From Planctomycetota bacterium (GTDB lineage Bacteria > Planctomycetota > J058), in the NCBI GenBank assembly GCA_019636275.1, contig JAHBXY010000076.1:1-40948 (forward strand): a DNA stretch of 40,948 nucleotides, given 5' to 3'. The translations under genes were made by a program, and so were the position numbers. Each line of letters begins with the position of its first letter. Position 1 is the stretch's first letter. Shown piece after piece: positions 33,781 to 40,948 of this stretch. The notes beneath the pieces were generated by a model. The model saw nothing but the letters and a program-made list of their open reading frames with translations. It searched no databases and was not told the origin of the DNA.

Positions 33781-34218
33781 GTGTCGATCGAGAACGACAA
33801 GTACGGCCAGATCTACCGCTTCAAGGTCACGATCGACGAGATCGAGGCCGGCGACTTCAGGGAGGCGTCGGGCCTGACCGTGCAGCGGGAGGTCGTCGAG
33901 TACCACGAGGGCGGCGAGAACACGCGCCACCACAAGCTCGTGGGCCCGACGCGCTTCTCGAACATCGTCCTGCGCCGGGGCACCTCGTCGTCGACGGACC
34001 TGTTCGACTGGGTCAAGAAGGCGATCGACGGCGTGGTCGAGCGCAAGAACGGGTCGATCATCGCCCTGACGCGCTCGGGCGACCCGCTGTGCCGCTGGGA
34101 CTTCAAGAACGCCTGGCCGTGCCGCTACGAGGGCCCGAACTTCGTCTCCGGCGAGTCGGAGACGGCGATCGAGGTGATCGAGCTGGCGCACGACGGCTTC
34201 GAGATGAAGAACGGCTGA
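33781..34218 (+). CDS. Tail tube protein 3 (T4 gp19-like)
   Basis: 145 residues from a GTG behind GAGGAGGG. YGQIYRFKVTIDEIEAGDFR at the start, SGLTVQREVVEYHEGGEN, and IVLRRGTSSSTDLFDWVKKA are textbook gp19-type tube motifs; the end AIEVIELAHDGFEM closes the fold. More like phage and eCIS tube-initiation proteins (Afp5-like) than tubes 1 and 2. 3 nt before the next gene, so co-translated. Confidence 0.87.
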   Translation: MSIENDKYGQIYRFKVTIDEIEAGDFREASGLTVQREVVEYHEGGENTRHHKLVGPTRFSNIVLRRGTSSSTDLFDWVKKAIDGVVERKNGSIIALTRSGDPLCRWDFKNAWPCRYEGPNFVSGESETAIEVIELAHDGFEMKNG

Positions 34219-34221
34219 CGG

Positions 34222-35181
34222 ATGGCCGACGTCCAGGGGCTGGTGAAGAAGCTCGAGCGCGCCGACGCGCGCCGGCAGGACGTGCGGGCGCGCCTGGTGT
34301 GCGACGAGGTCGCCGCGCACGAGCGCGGCTCGCTCGACGCCGAGCTCATGGGGCTCGACCACACGATCGAGCACTACGCCAAGCTCATCAACCAGAGCAT
34401 CGCCGAGGCGGCGCGCCGGGGGCGCAGCGCGGGAAAGGTCACGGTCGGGGCGGTCGTCGACCTCGAGCTGCGGCAGTTCCTGGACCAGGTGAAGCACACC
34501 TGCGACAAGCTGCTGAAGCTCAACGGCAAGGCGCCGGGCCGGGGCAGCCCGGAGGCGCTGGCCGTGGCGCGCGACCAGCAGCAGGCCGAGCGGCTCAGGC
34601 GCGACGTCAAGGACCGGCTGCGCGAGTGCGAGGTCGAGACGCGCAAGACGACGAAGGCGCAGACCGACGTCGAGCGCGAGCGGACGCGGCTCGAGCGCGA
34701 GAAGGCCAAGGTCACCGAGCAGCGCGACCGCACGAAGCAGCAGCAGGAGAAGCTCGAGGCCGACCTCGAGGCCAGCGAGAAGCGGCGCGCGCAGCTCGCG
34801 CGCTCGCGCGACGCGGCCGAGCGGGAGAAGAAGGCGGCCGGGGCGCAGCTCAAGGCCAGCCGCGACGCGCGGCGCAGAGGCCAGCTCGAGCAGCGCGTGC
34901 AGAAGCTCGGCGCTGGCCTCAAGGACCAGCAGCGCCGCCTCGACCACGAGGCGCGCGTGCAGGAGCGGCTGCGGGCGCAGCGCGAGGCGCTCGGGCGCGA
35001 GCGCAAGCAGCTCGACAAGGCGCTGGGGCGCCTCGACGACGAGCTGAAGCGGCTGGCCGGCGAGGACGATCGCCTGGGCGAGCGGCGCGAGCAGATCGAC
35101 GAGGCCCGGGAGGTCCAGGAGGACCGCCTGGGTGAGCTCGCCCGGGCCGAGGGGGCCCTCAAGCGGGCCGCCGGGCGCTGA
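34222..35181 (+). CDS. Long coiled-coil protein next to the tube gene
   Basis: 319 residues. Residues 1-110 are a mixed helical domain (MGLDHTIEHYAKLINQSIAE, VVDLELRQFLDQVKHTCDKL); residues 115-319 are one near-continuous charged coiled coil (TRLEREKAKVTEQRDRTKQQ, RLDDELKRLAGEDDRLGERR). No signal peptide or membrane helix. Location inside the particle operon suggests a scaffold, tape measure or tail-length factor; a 200-residue coil could span about 30 nm, but that role is inferred. A gap of 145 bp with a TACGAT -10-like box (35246) separates it from the giant gene. Confidence 0.75.
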   Translation: MADVQGLVKKLERADARRQDVRARLVCDEVAAHERGSLDAELMGLDHTIEHYAKLINQSIAEAARRGRSAGKVTVGAVVDLELRQFLDQVKHTCDKLLKLNGKAPGRGSPEALAVARDQQQAERLRRDVKDRLRECEVETRKTTKAQTDVERERTRLEREKAKVTEQRDRTKQQQEKLEADLEASEKRRAQLARSRDAAEREKKAAGAQLKASRDARRRGQLEQRVQKLGAGLKDQQRRLDHEARVQERLRAQREALGRERKQLDKALGRLDDELKRLAGEDDRLGERREQIDEAREVQEDRLGELARAEGALKRAAGR

Positions 35182-35326
35182 CGTCGGCGGAAGCGCCTGG
35201 CATATGGCGAGTTAGCTGCCGCCGGCGACCGGCCGCTCCACGTTGTACGATCCGTGGGGTCCGAGCGCCGCGTGGGCGGCGCGGACGGATCGGGCGGCGC
35301 GTCGCCGCGGCACAGGGAGGCCCGGG

Positions 35327-38300
35327 ATGTCGAAGGGCTGGTCGGAGCGGGTCGAGGAGGCGCGGGGGCGCCTCGCGGCGCTGCGCGCGCTCACCGGGCC
35401 CGAGCGCCTCGCGGCCGAGGCCGCGGTCGCGGAGACCTTCGTGGCGCTGGCGCGCGAGGCGGCGGGGCTGGACGAGGACACGCCCGTCCAGTTCGACGCG
35501 TCGATCTCCGGCGCCCACCACGACGCCCACGGCGCCCTGCGCGTGGGCCCCCACGCGCTCGATCCGGCGCGCCCGCGCCTGCGCGGCGTCACCGCGCGCA
35601 CCGGCCCCGGCCCGGCGACCGAGGTCGAGCCGGCGGCGCTGGCGGGCGACCTCTCGGCCTGGGGCCTGGCGCTCGAGCGCGGGGCCTTCGAGCCGCGCGA
35701 GGGGCGCGCGCTGGTCGACGCGGCGCGCCGGCTGATCGAGCGGCTGCCGCTGCGGGCCGACGCGCAGGCGCTCGGCGCGCTCGCGGCGCTGGCGGGGGTC
35801 GAGCGCGCGCTGCCCTCGGGCGCGCTGCGCGCCGAGCTGCGCCACGTCGTGCGCGGCGCCCTCGTCGACCGCCTCGCCGTGCTCGACGCCCAGGGCCAGG
35901 GGCCGCTCGCCGCGCGCCTGGCGCTCGCGGTCGCGCTGGCCTTCGCCGGCAGCGGCCTCCTCGCGCCCGGCTCGCTCGAGGCGCAGGTGGGGGCTCTGCT
36001 CGGCGAGGAGCCGCCGCTCCCGCCGACCAGCGCCGACGCGCAGTCGGGCGCCGAGGTGGCGCGGCTCGAGGAGGCGCTGGGCGAGGTCGTCCGCTGCGTG
36101 ATCGGCGGCGACCCTGCGGCCGTCGCCGCCGCGGCGGCCGCGCTCGGGTCGGCGACCGCCGAGGCGGACGCGGCCACGCCGCCCATGGCGCGCGCGGTCG
36201 TGCGCCTGGGCTTCGCCCGGGCGGCCGGGCAGGTGCGCGACCCGGCGGGCCTGCGCCGCCTGGCCGAGGCCTTCCGCCCGGTCCTCGGCGGCGACGCCCT
36301 GCGCGGCGCGGCGCTCCCCGAGGTGCTCCGCGCCTTCACCGAGGCGCGCGACGCGACGGCAGAACGGACCGGCGACCCGGTCGTCGACACGCTGGCCGAG
36401 CGCCTGTTCCGCCGCGGCGACGCGTTCGAGGCGGCGGCGCCGCTGGCGCGCCGCCCCGCGCTCGCCGAGGCGCTGCGCCTGGGCGTCGAGCGGCGGCTGA
36501 CCCGCTTCAGCATCGGCTCGCGCGCGCTCGACAGCGCCCTGCGGCTGGGCCTGTTCGCCGAGGACCGCCTGACCCGCTTCGACCGGCGCTTCCGCGCGCT
36601 CGAGGCGCTCCTCTCCGCGTCGGAGGAGGCGGGGAGCCTGGGCCTGTTCTCGTCGTTCGAGTCCTTCGCCGAGCTCGACGTCCCGAACCCGAGCAAGCTC
36701 GTCCTGCCGACGGTCCCGCCCGTGGGCGGCGACGGCGACAGCCTCATGGGCGGCGGCGGCATGTTCGGCGGCCTGGGCGACCTGGGCGGCTTCGGCGGCA
36801 TGGGCGGGCTCGGCGGCCTGGGCGGCTTCGGCGGCGAGGGCCTCATGCCCAAGCTCGACGGCAAGGCGCTCGCCGCGCTGGCCGCGACGATGAAGGGCGG
36901 CGGCGGCCTCGGCGGCGGCGCCGGGCTGGCCGGGCTCATGGGCGGCAAGCTCTCGCGGCAGATGCTCCAGGCGATCGCGCGGCTGGCGGGCAAGGGGCCG
37001 GGCGCCCTGTCGGCCCTCCTCGGCGGCGGCGGCGGCGGTATCGCCGGCCTCCTGCGTCAGGGGGGCGCCCTGCGCGCGCTCGCGGCGCTGGGCGGCGGCG
37101 GCGGCGGCCTGGGCTTCGGGGGCGGGCTCGGGGGCGGCGGCGGCCTGCGGCTCGGCGGCGGGCTCGGGTCCCTCCTGCGCGGGAGCGGGCACCTGGCGCT
37201 GGGCTTCTCGGGCGGCGGCGGCCTGCCGGGGCTGAGCGCGGCGTTCTCGTCGCCGGGCGGCGCGCGCGGCGCGCTGCTCCTGCCGGCGCTCGTGCGCCAG
37301 TCGATGTCGTTCTCCCGCGGCGCGTCGTTCGGAGGGCTCGGCGGCGGCGCGCCGTCGCTGAGCGGGCTGCTCGGGGGCCTCGGGTCCGCCGGCGGCGGCT
37401 TCCGCCTCGGGACGCAGGGGATCGGCTTCGCCGGCGGCGCCTCGTCGCCGTCGCTGCCGTCGTTCGGCCCGAGCGGCGGCGGCCTGCGCGGGTCGTCGTT
37501 CGCGAGCGGGCTGCGGCTGCCGGGCGGCGTGTCGCTGCCGGGCGGGCTCGGCGGCGGCGCGTTCTCGCCGTCGTCGGGGACGATGTCCTCCCGCCCGATC
37601 GCGGGCGGCTGGTCGGGGGGACGGACGCCCGGCTGGTTCGGCCTGCCCACGCGCGGGCCCCTGCATGACTTCGCCCTGGACGGGTTCGGTCGCCCGCGGA
37701 TGAGCGTGGCCGGCAGCGGCGGCGCCTGGCTCGGCGGCGGCGGCGGGGCGGGGCGGCTGCCGTCGTTCGGCGCGTTCCGCGGGCCGGCGCTCTCCAGCGG
37801 CTTCGGCGGCGGCGGCGGCGGCGCGAGCCCGTGGGGCAGCCTCCCGGGCGCGGCCCTGAGCTACGGCGCGCTCCCCGGCGGCCTCGGCGTGTCGCGCGGG
37901 CGCCCGGTGACGTTCGCTGGCGCGGGCGGCTTCGCCCTCGGCGGCGGAGCGCCCCGAGGGGTCCCGGGCGGCGGGTTCGGCGGCTTCCCGGGCGGCGGCT
38001 TCCCGACCGGCGGGTTCGGTCGTCTCCCTGGCTTCTCCGGCGGAGGCTTCCCGACCGGCGGCTTCGGTCGTCTCCCCGGGTTCTCGGGCGGCGGCTTCGG
38101 TCGTCTGCCCGGCGGCTTCTCCGGCGGCGGGTCCAGCGGCTTCCCGCCCGGCGGGTTCGGTCGTCTCGGCGGCGGGTTCAGCGGTTTCCCGACCGGCGGC
38201 TTCCCGACCGGCGGCTTCCCGACCGGCGGCTTCCCGACCGGCGGCTTCCCGACCGGCGGCTTCCCGACCGGCGGGTTCGGCGGCCTCCCGGGTGGCGGTG

Positions 38301-40948
38301 GCTCCGGGCCGCCGCGCGGGTTCGCGCTTCCGGCCAGCGGTCTTCGCATGCCTGGTGGGTTCGGCGGCTCCGGTCTCGCGGGCGGGTCCCGCGGGGGCGG
38401 GGCGAGCTTCGGTGCGCTGCCGTCGATGCGCTCCTTCGGCGGCGCGGGCGGCTTCGGCGGGGCCTGGAGCGGGGGCGCGACGGCGCTCGGGCTCGACTTC
38501 CAGCTCCAGGGCGCGGGGCGGGTACCGCTGTTCCCGGGCGCCGGGCTGTCGTGGCGGGCGATGCCGTTCTCGTCGGCGCCGCAGGCGATGGTGCGGGCGC
38601 TTCGCGGCGTCACCATGCCGACCTCGGCCGCGGGCTGGCGGGCGGCGTTCCCGGCGCTCAGCGGAGGGTCTTCGGCGCCGTGGTCGTCGCCGTCGTCGCC
38701 GTCGTGGAGCGGCGCGGGCTACCTCGCGCCCGGCGGGTCCGGGCTGCCTGGCGGGTTCACGCGCGGCTTCGCCACCGGACTGAGCGGCTTCGGCGGCGCA
38801 TTCCGGCTGCCGTCGTCGGGTCGGGCCGGGCTGGCCGCGTTCATGCCCGCGCTGGGCAGCCTCCCGCTCCAGGCGGCGGCGTCCGCGCCGCTGCCCTTCG
38901 GCCCCGGCGCGTCGGGCTCGGGGTCGTTCGGCTGGCCGGGCGGCGGCGGGTCGTGGTCGTCGAGCGCGCTCGGCGGGTTCGCCATGGCCGGCCGCGGCGC
39001 GGGCGCCACCGGCTCGCGCCTGGCGTTCGGTCGCATGGCGTTCGGCGGGCAGTCGTTCGGCGGGATGCCGTCGTTCGGTGGGCAGTCGTTCCGGGGGCTG
39101 CCGTCGTTCGGCGGGCAGTCGTTCCGGGGGCTGCCGTCGTTCGGCGGGCAGTCGTTCGGCGGGCAGTCGTTCGGCGGGCAGTCGTTCCGGGGGCTGCCGT
39201 TCGGCGGGCAGTCGTTCCGGGGGCTGCAGTCGTTCGGCGGGCAGTCGTTCGGCGGGCAGTCGTTCGGCGGGCAGTCGTTCGGCGGGATGCCGTCGCTCGG
39301 CGGGGTGCCGTCGTTCGGCCAGCAGTCACTCGCGGGCCTGCCGTCGTTCGGCGGGCTGCCGTCGTTCGGTGGGCTGCCGTCGTTCGGCGGGCCGTCGTTC
39401 GGTGGGCTGCCGTCGTTCGGCGGGCCGTCGTTCGGTGGGCTGCCGTCGTTCGGCGGGCCGTCGTTCGGTGGGCTGCCGTCGTTCGGTGGGCCGTCGATCC
39501 GGGGTCGCGGGACTTTCCATGGACCGACGTCGGCCGGCCTGCCGTCGTTCGGCGCCATGCCCTCGCTCCTGGGCGGTCTGGCGGGCGGTGGTGGGCCGGC
39601 GTTCGCCGGCGGCGTCGACGCGACGTCGGGGACCACCGGCGCGGCGCTGCGGCTCGGCGCGCCCGACATGCGCCTGGTGGGCTCGCCCGTGGGCGCGTCC
39701 CCTGCTGGCTTCGGGGCCTTCGGCCTCGACGTCCCGTTCAGGCTGCCGGCCGCTGGCGCCGCTGCCGGCGCGTGGACACGGCTCGAGGGCCCGACCGGGT
39801 GGCCGGGCGGCGCGTCCTCGCCGCGTCTGGCCGGCGGCGCCGTGGCCCGGCTGCGTGCGCCGGGGGCGCGCGGTATCGCCGCGAACGGCGGCTTCGCGCC
39901 CGTCGGCAGCGGCGTCCAGGCCGGTCGCTTCGCCTTGCCCGGTAGCCTCGCGCAGGGTGGCTACGCCCTGCCCGGCGGCCTCGCACAGGGCGGCTTTGCC
40001 CTGCCCGGCGGCCTCGCACAGGGCGGCTTTGCCCTGCCCGGCGGCCTCGCGCAGGGTGGCTTCGCCTTGCCCGGCGGCCTCGCCCTGTCGGGGCCCGGGG
40101 CACGCGCGAGCGCGCAGCCGGCGCTGGCGCTCCCCCGCGGCGGCTGGGCCCCGGAGGGCTTCCGCGGGCGCGTGCCGGCGTGGGGCGTCGGCGGCCTGAC
40201 GATCCCCGCGGCGCTGCCGGCCTGGCAGATGCCGACCGATGACCTCGTCGGCCCGCGCGGCCTGGTCCTGCCCGGGTCGATCGTCGGCGCCTCCGGCCTC
40301 GCCGGGCGCTCCGACCTCGTCGGCCTCGCCGGGCGCTCTCTCGCCGGGCGCTCCGGCCGTGCGCGCGCGCCTCGCGGCGACGTCGGCGCGGTCGGCGCCG
40401 GCGCGCTCCCGCCGAGCCTCGCGGCCCGGCTGGGCGTCGATCCCGCCCTCGCGGCCTTCGGCGGCGACGGCGCGACCTTCGGCCTGCCGTCCGTGAGCGG
40501 CCACGCCGGGGGTATCGACCTGGGCGCCCTGTTCACGCCGGGGGCCGGCGACGCGGCGTTCGCGTCGACCTTCGCGTCGGCCGCGCCCAGGGCGGTGGCC
40601 CTCGGCCGCGCACCGGCGCTCGATGGCGGGGCGCCGCTCGGCGGCGGCTGGGTCGAGGCGGCCTGGGACGGCCCGCGCAGCGGCGCGATGGAGCTGCCTC
40701 GCATGGCCGTGCCCTTCCCGGCGGCCACGCCGGGCGCGGACCTCGCGCGGCACCTCATGGGCCTCTCCGCGCAGGACGCGGGTCGCGGGGCGATGCACCT
40801 CGGCCGCTACGACGCGGCGGCCTGGTCGCGGCAGGGCGACGGCGGGCTGCTCCGGCCGGGCGGCTGGTCCAGCCTGGCGGCGCACGACCTCGCCCGACCG
40901 GCGGTCGGCCTGCGCGACGCGGCGCGCAGCGCGCGTCGCGGCGGCATG
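35327..40948 (+). CDS. Giant Gly-rich FG-motif repeat protein, 3' end beyond window
   Basis: At least 1874 codons from an ATG behind GGGAGG, open to the last base. Residues 1 to about 440 are Ala/Leu/Arg-rich helices (ERVEEARGRLAALRALTGPE, AEALRLGVERRLTRF) and may dock the protein to the particle. About 470 onward is low-complexity Gly/Ser/Phe/Pro/Leu sequence with several repeat types: GGLGG blocks; a tandem FPTGG array (38190-38275); a long FGGQSFGG / LPSFGGPS array (39040-39495) reminiscent of nucleoporin FG repeats; and four LPGGLAQGGF-type units (39930-40085). Lys and Cys are almost absent from the repeat part. It resembles no phage tail protein I know; fibre, tape measure or condensate-forming matrix are possible. 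The strand is supported by the ribosome site and gene order. Confidence 0.75.
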   Translation, partial: MSKGWSERVEEARGRLAALRALTGPERLAAEAAVAETFVALAREAAGLDEDTPVQFDASISGAHHDAHGALRVGPHALDPARPRLRGVTARTGPGPATEVEPAALAGDLSAWGLALERGAFEPREGRALVDAARRLIERLPLRADAQALGALAALAGVERALPSGALRAELRHVVRGALVDRLAVLDAQGQGPLAARLALAVALAFAGSGLLAPGSLEAQVGALLGEEPPLPPTSADAQSGAEVARLEEALGEVVRCVIGGDPAAVAAAAAALGSATAEADAATPPMARAVVRLGFARAAGQVRDPAGLRRLAEAFRPVLGGDALRGAALPEVLRAFTEARDATAERTGDPVVDTLAERLFRRGDAFEAAAPLARRPALAEALRLGVERRLTRFSIGSRALDSALRLGLFAEDRLTRFDRRFRALEALLSASEEAGSLGLFSSFESFAELDVPNPSKLVLPTVPPVGGDGDSLMGGGGMFGGLGDLGGFGGMGGLGGLGGFGGEGLMPKLDGKALAALAATMKGGGGLGGGAGLAGLMGGKLSRQMLQAIARLAGKGPGALSALLGGGGGGIAGLLRQGGALRALAALGGGGGGLGFGGGLGGGGGLRLGGGLGSLLRGSGHLALGFSGGGGLPGLSAAFSSPGGARGALLLPALVRQSMSFSRGASFGGLGGGAPSLSGLLGGLGSAGGGFRLGTQGIGFAGGASSPSLPSFGPSGGGLRGSSFASGLRLPGGVSLPGGLGGGAFSPSSGTMSSRPIAGGWSGGRTPGWFGLPTRGPLHDFALDGFGRPRMSVAGSGGAWLGGGGGAGRLPSFGAFRGPALSSGFGGGGGGASPWGSLPGAALSYGALPGGLGVSRGRPVTFAGAGGFALGGGAPRGVPGGGFGGFPGGGFPTGGFGRLPGFSGGGFPTGGFGRLPGFSGGGFGRLPGGFSGGGSSGFPPGGFGRLGGGFSGFPTGGFPTGGFPTGGFPTGGFPTGGFPTGGFGGLPGGGGSGPPRGFALPASGLRMPGGFGGSGLAGGSRGGGASFGALPSMRSFGGAGGFGGAWSGGATALGLDFQLQGAGRVPLFPGAGLSWRAMPFSSAPQAMVRALRGVTMPTSAAGWRAAFPALSGGSSAPWSSPSSPSWSGAGYLAPGGSGLPGGFTRGFATGLSGFGGAFRLPSSGRAGLAAFMPALGSLPLQAAASAPLPFGPGASGSGSFGWPGGGGSWSSSALGGFAMAGRGAGATGSRLAFGRMAFGGQSFGGMPSFGGQSFRGLPSFGGQSFRGLPSFGGQSFGGQSFGGQSFRGLPFGGQSFRGLQSFGGQSFGGQSFGGQSFGGMPSLGGVPSFGQQSLAGLPSFGGLPSFGGLPSFGGPSFGGLPSFGGPSFGGLPSFGGPSFGGLPSFGGPSIRGRGTFHGPTSAGLPSFGAMPSLLGGLAGGGGPAFAGGVDATSGTTGAALRLGAPDMRLVGSPVGASPAGFGAFGLDVPFRLPAAGAAAGAWTRLEGPTGWPGGASSPRLAGGAVARLRAPGARGIAANGGFAPVGSGVQAGRFALPGSLAQGGYALPGGLAQGGFALPGGLAQGGFALPGGLAQGGFALPGGLALSGPGARASAQPALALPRGGWAPEGFRGRVPAWGVGGLTIPAALPAWQMPTDDLVGPRGLVLPGSIVGASGLAGRSDLVGLAGRSLAGRSGRARAPRGDVGAVGAGALPPSLAARLGVDPALAAFGGDGATFGLPSVSGHAGGIDLGALFTPGAGDAAFASTFASAAPRAVALGRAPALDGGAPLGGGWVEAAWDGPRSGAMELPRMAVPFPAATPGADLARHLMGLSAQDAGRGAMHLGRYDAAAWSRQGDGGLLRPGGWSSLAAHDLARPAVGLRDAARSARRGGM
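38190..38275 (+). repeat. 15-bp tandem repeat coding FPTGG
   Basis: Six successive copies of TTCCCGACCGGCGGC inside the giant gene. Near-identical DNA as well as protein points to recent unit expansion. Confidence 0.85.
39040..39495 (+). repeat. FGG(Q/L/P)S repeat array in the giant gene
   Basis: More than 30 units of TCGTTCGGCGGG or TCGTTCCGGGGG followed by CAG, CTG or CCG, coding SFGGQ, SFRGLP and SFGGP. Bases are nearly invariant between units, which suggests unequal crossover and makes mis-assembly possible. Confidence 0.85.
39930..40085 (+). repeat. 33-bp tandem repeat coding LPGGLAQGGFA
   Basis: Four units with few base changes, in frame with the giant gene. Confidence 0.85.

Noticed and set aside
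38719..39669. Minus-strand frame of NDG/PPNDG repeats under the giant gene
   Set aside because: It mirrors the plus-strand FGG repeats, has no ribosome site, and runs against the operon direction.

Overview
The window is very GC-rich bacterial DNA with tightly packed genes on both strands. The gene content fits an environmental, signalling-rich lineage: a Ser/Thr kinase, a zinc-ribbon/FHA protein, several lipoproteins, large Gly-rich proteins, and a Ycf46/DUF1257/DUF2997 set. Planctomycetota is my best guess, made from gene style and not from a marker gene. Myxococcota or another high-GC phylum is possible.

Layout. 1-737: 5' part of a Ser/Thr kinase (minus). 825-4806: 2-amino-3-ketobutyrate CoA ligase and a P-type cation ATPase (plus). 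4996-10619: two lipoprotein genes (minus), one with a probable GH57-like fold and one an all-beta repeat protein. 11287-14777: a secreted Gly/Asp-rich protein and a GT-C membrane glycosyltransferase (minus). 14832-18538: adenosine deaminase, a lipoprotein, a zinc-ribbon/FHA protein and a small TPR-like protein (plus). 18536-19837: an intact IS630-type element inserted exactly in the TPR gene's stop codon. 20192-24002: a minus-strand operon of unknown protein, Ycf46-like AAA+ ATPase, DUF1257, DUF2997 and a pentapeptide-repeat protein. 24556-27770: an unknown helical protein, and a short MutS2-like ATPase overlapping an unknown protein with an acidic repeated tail (minus).

27924-40948 (plus) is the main accessory system, the structural part of a contractile phage-tail-like particle of the extracellular contractile injection system (eCIS) type. 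It holds a DUF4255/Pvc16-like tail terminator, sheath 1, tube 1, tube 2, a tail-assembly-chaperone-like protein, a DUF6760 frame, sheath 2, tube 3, a long coiled-coil protein, and an open frame of at least 1874 codons. That frame has an Ala-rich helical N-domain followed by about 1400 residues of Gly-rich, FG-motif repeat sequence. No capsid, terminase or integrase is visible. Spike and baseplate genes are also not visible and may lie past the right edge.

Most unusual signals: (1) the giant FG-repeat-like protein next to the tail genes; (2) an apparent -1 frameshift at a G8 run that would fuse the assembly protein to DUF6760, whose frame has no usable start codon; (3) a hairpin-bearing dispersed repeat whose four copies all begin at the stop codon of a neighbouring gene in the same polarity; (4) duplicated sheath/tube modules with a perfect 14-bp hairpin between sheath 1 and tube 1; (5) an IS insertion that kept the stop codon it landed in. 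Three other genes show apparent frameshifts in GC-rich stretches, so assembly indels should be kept in mind when reading all frameshift claims here.
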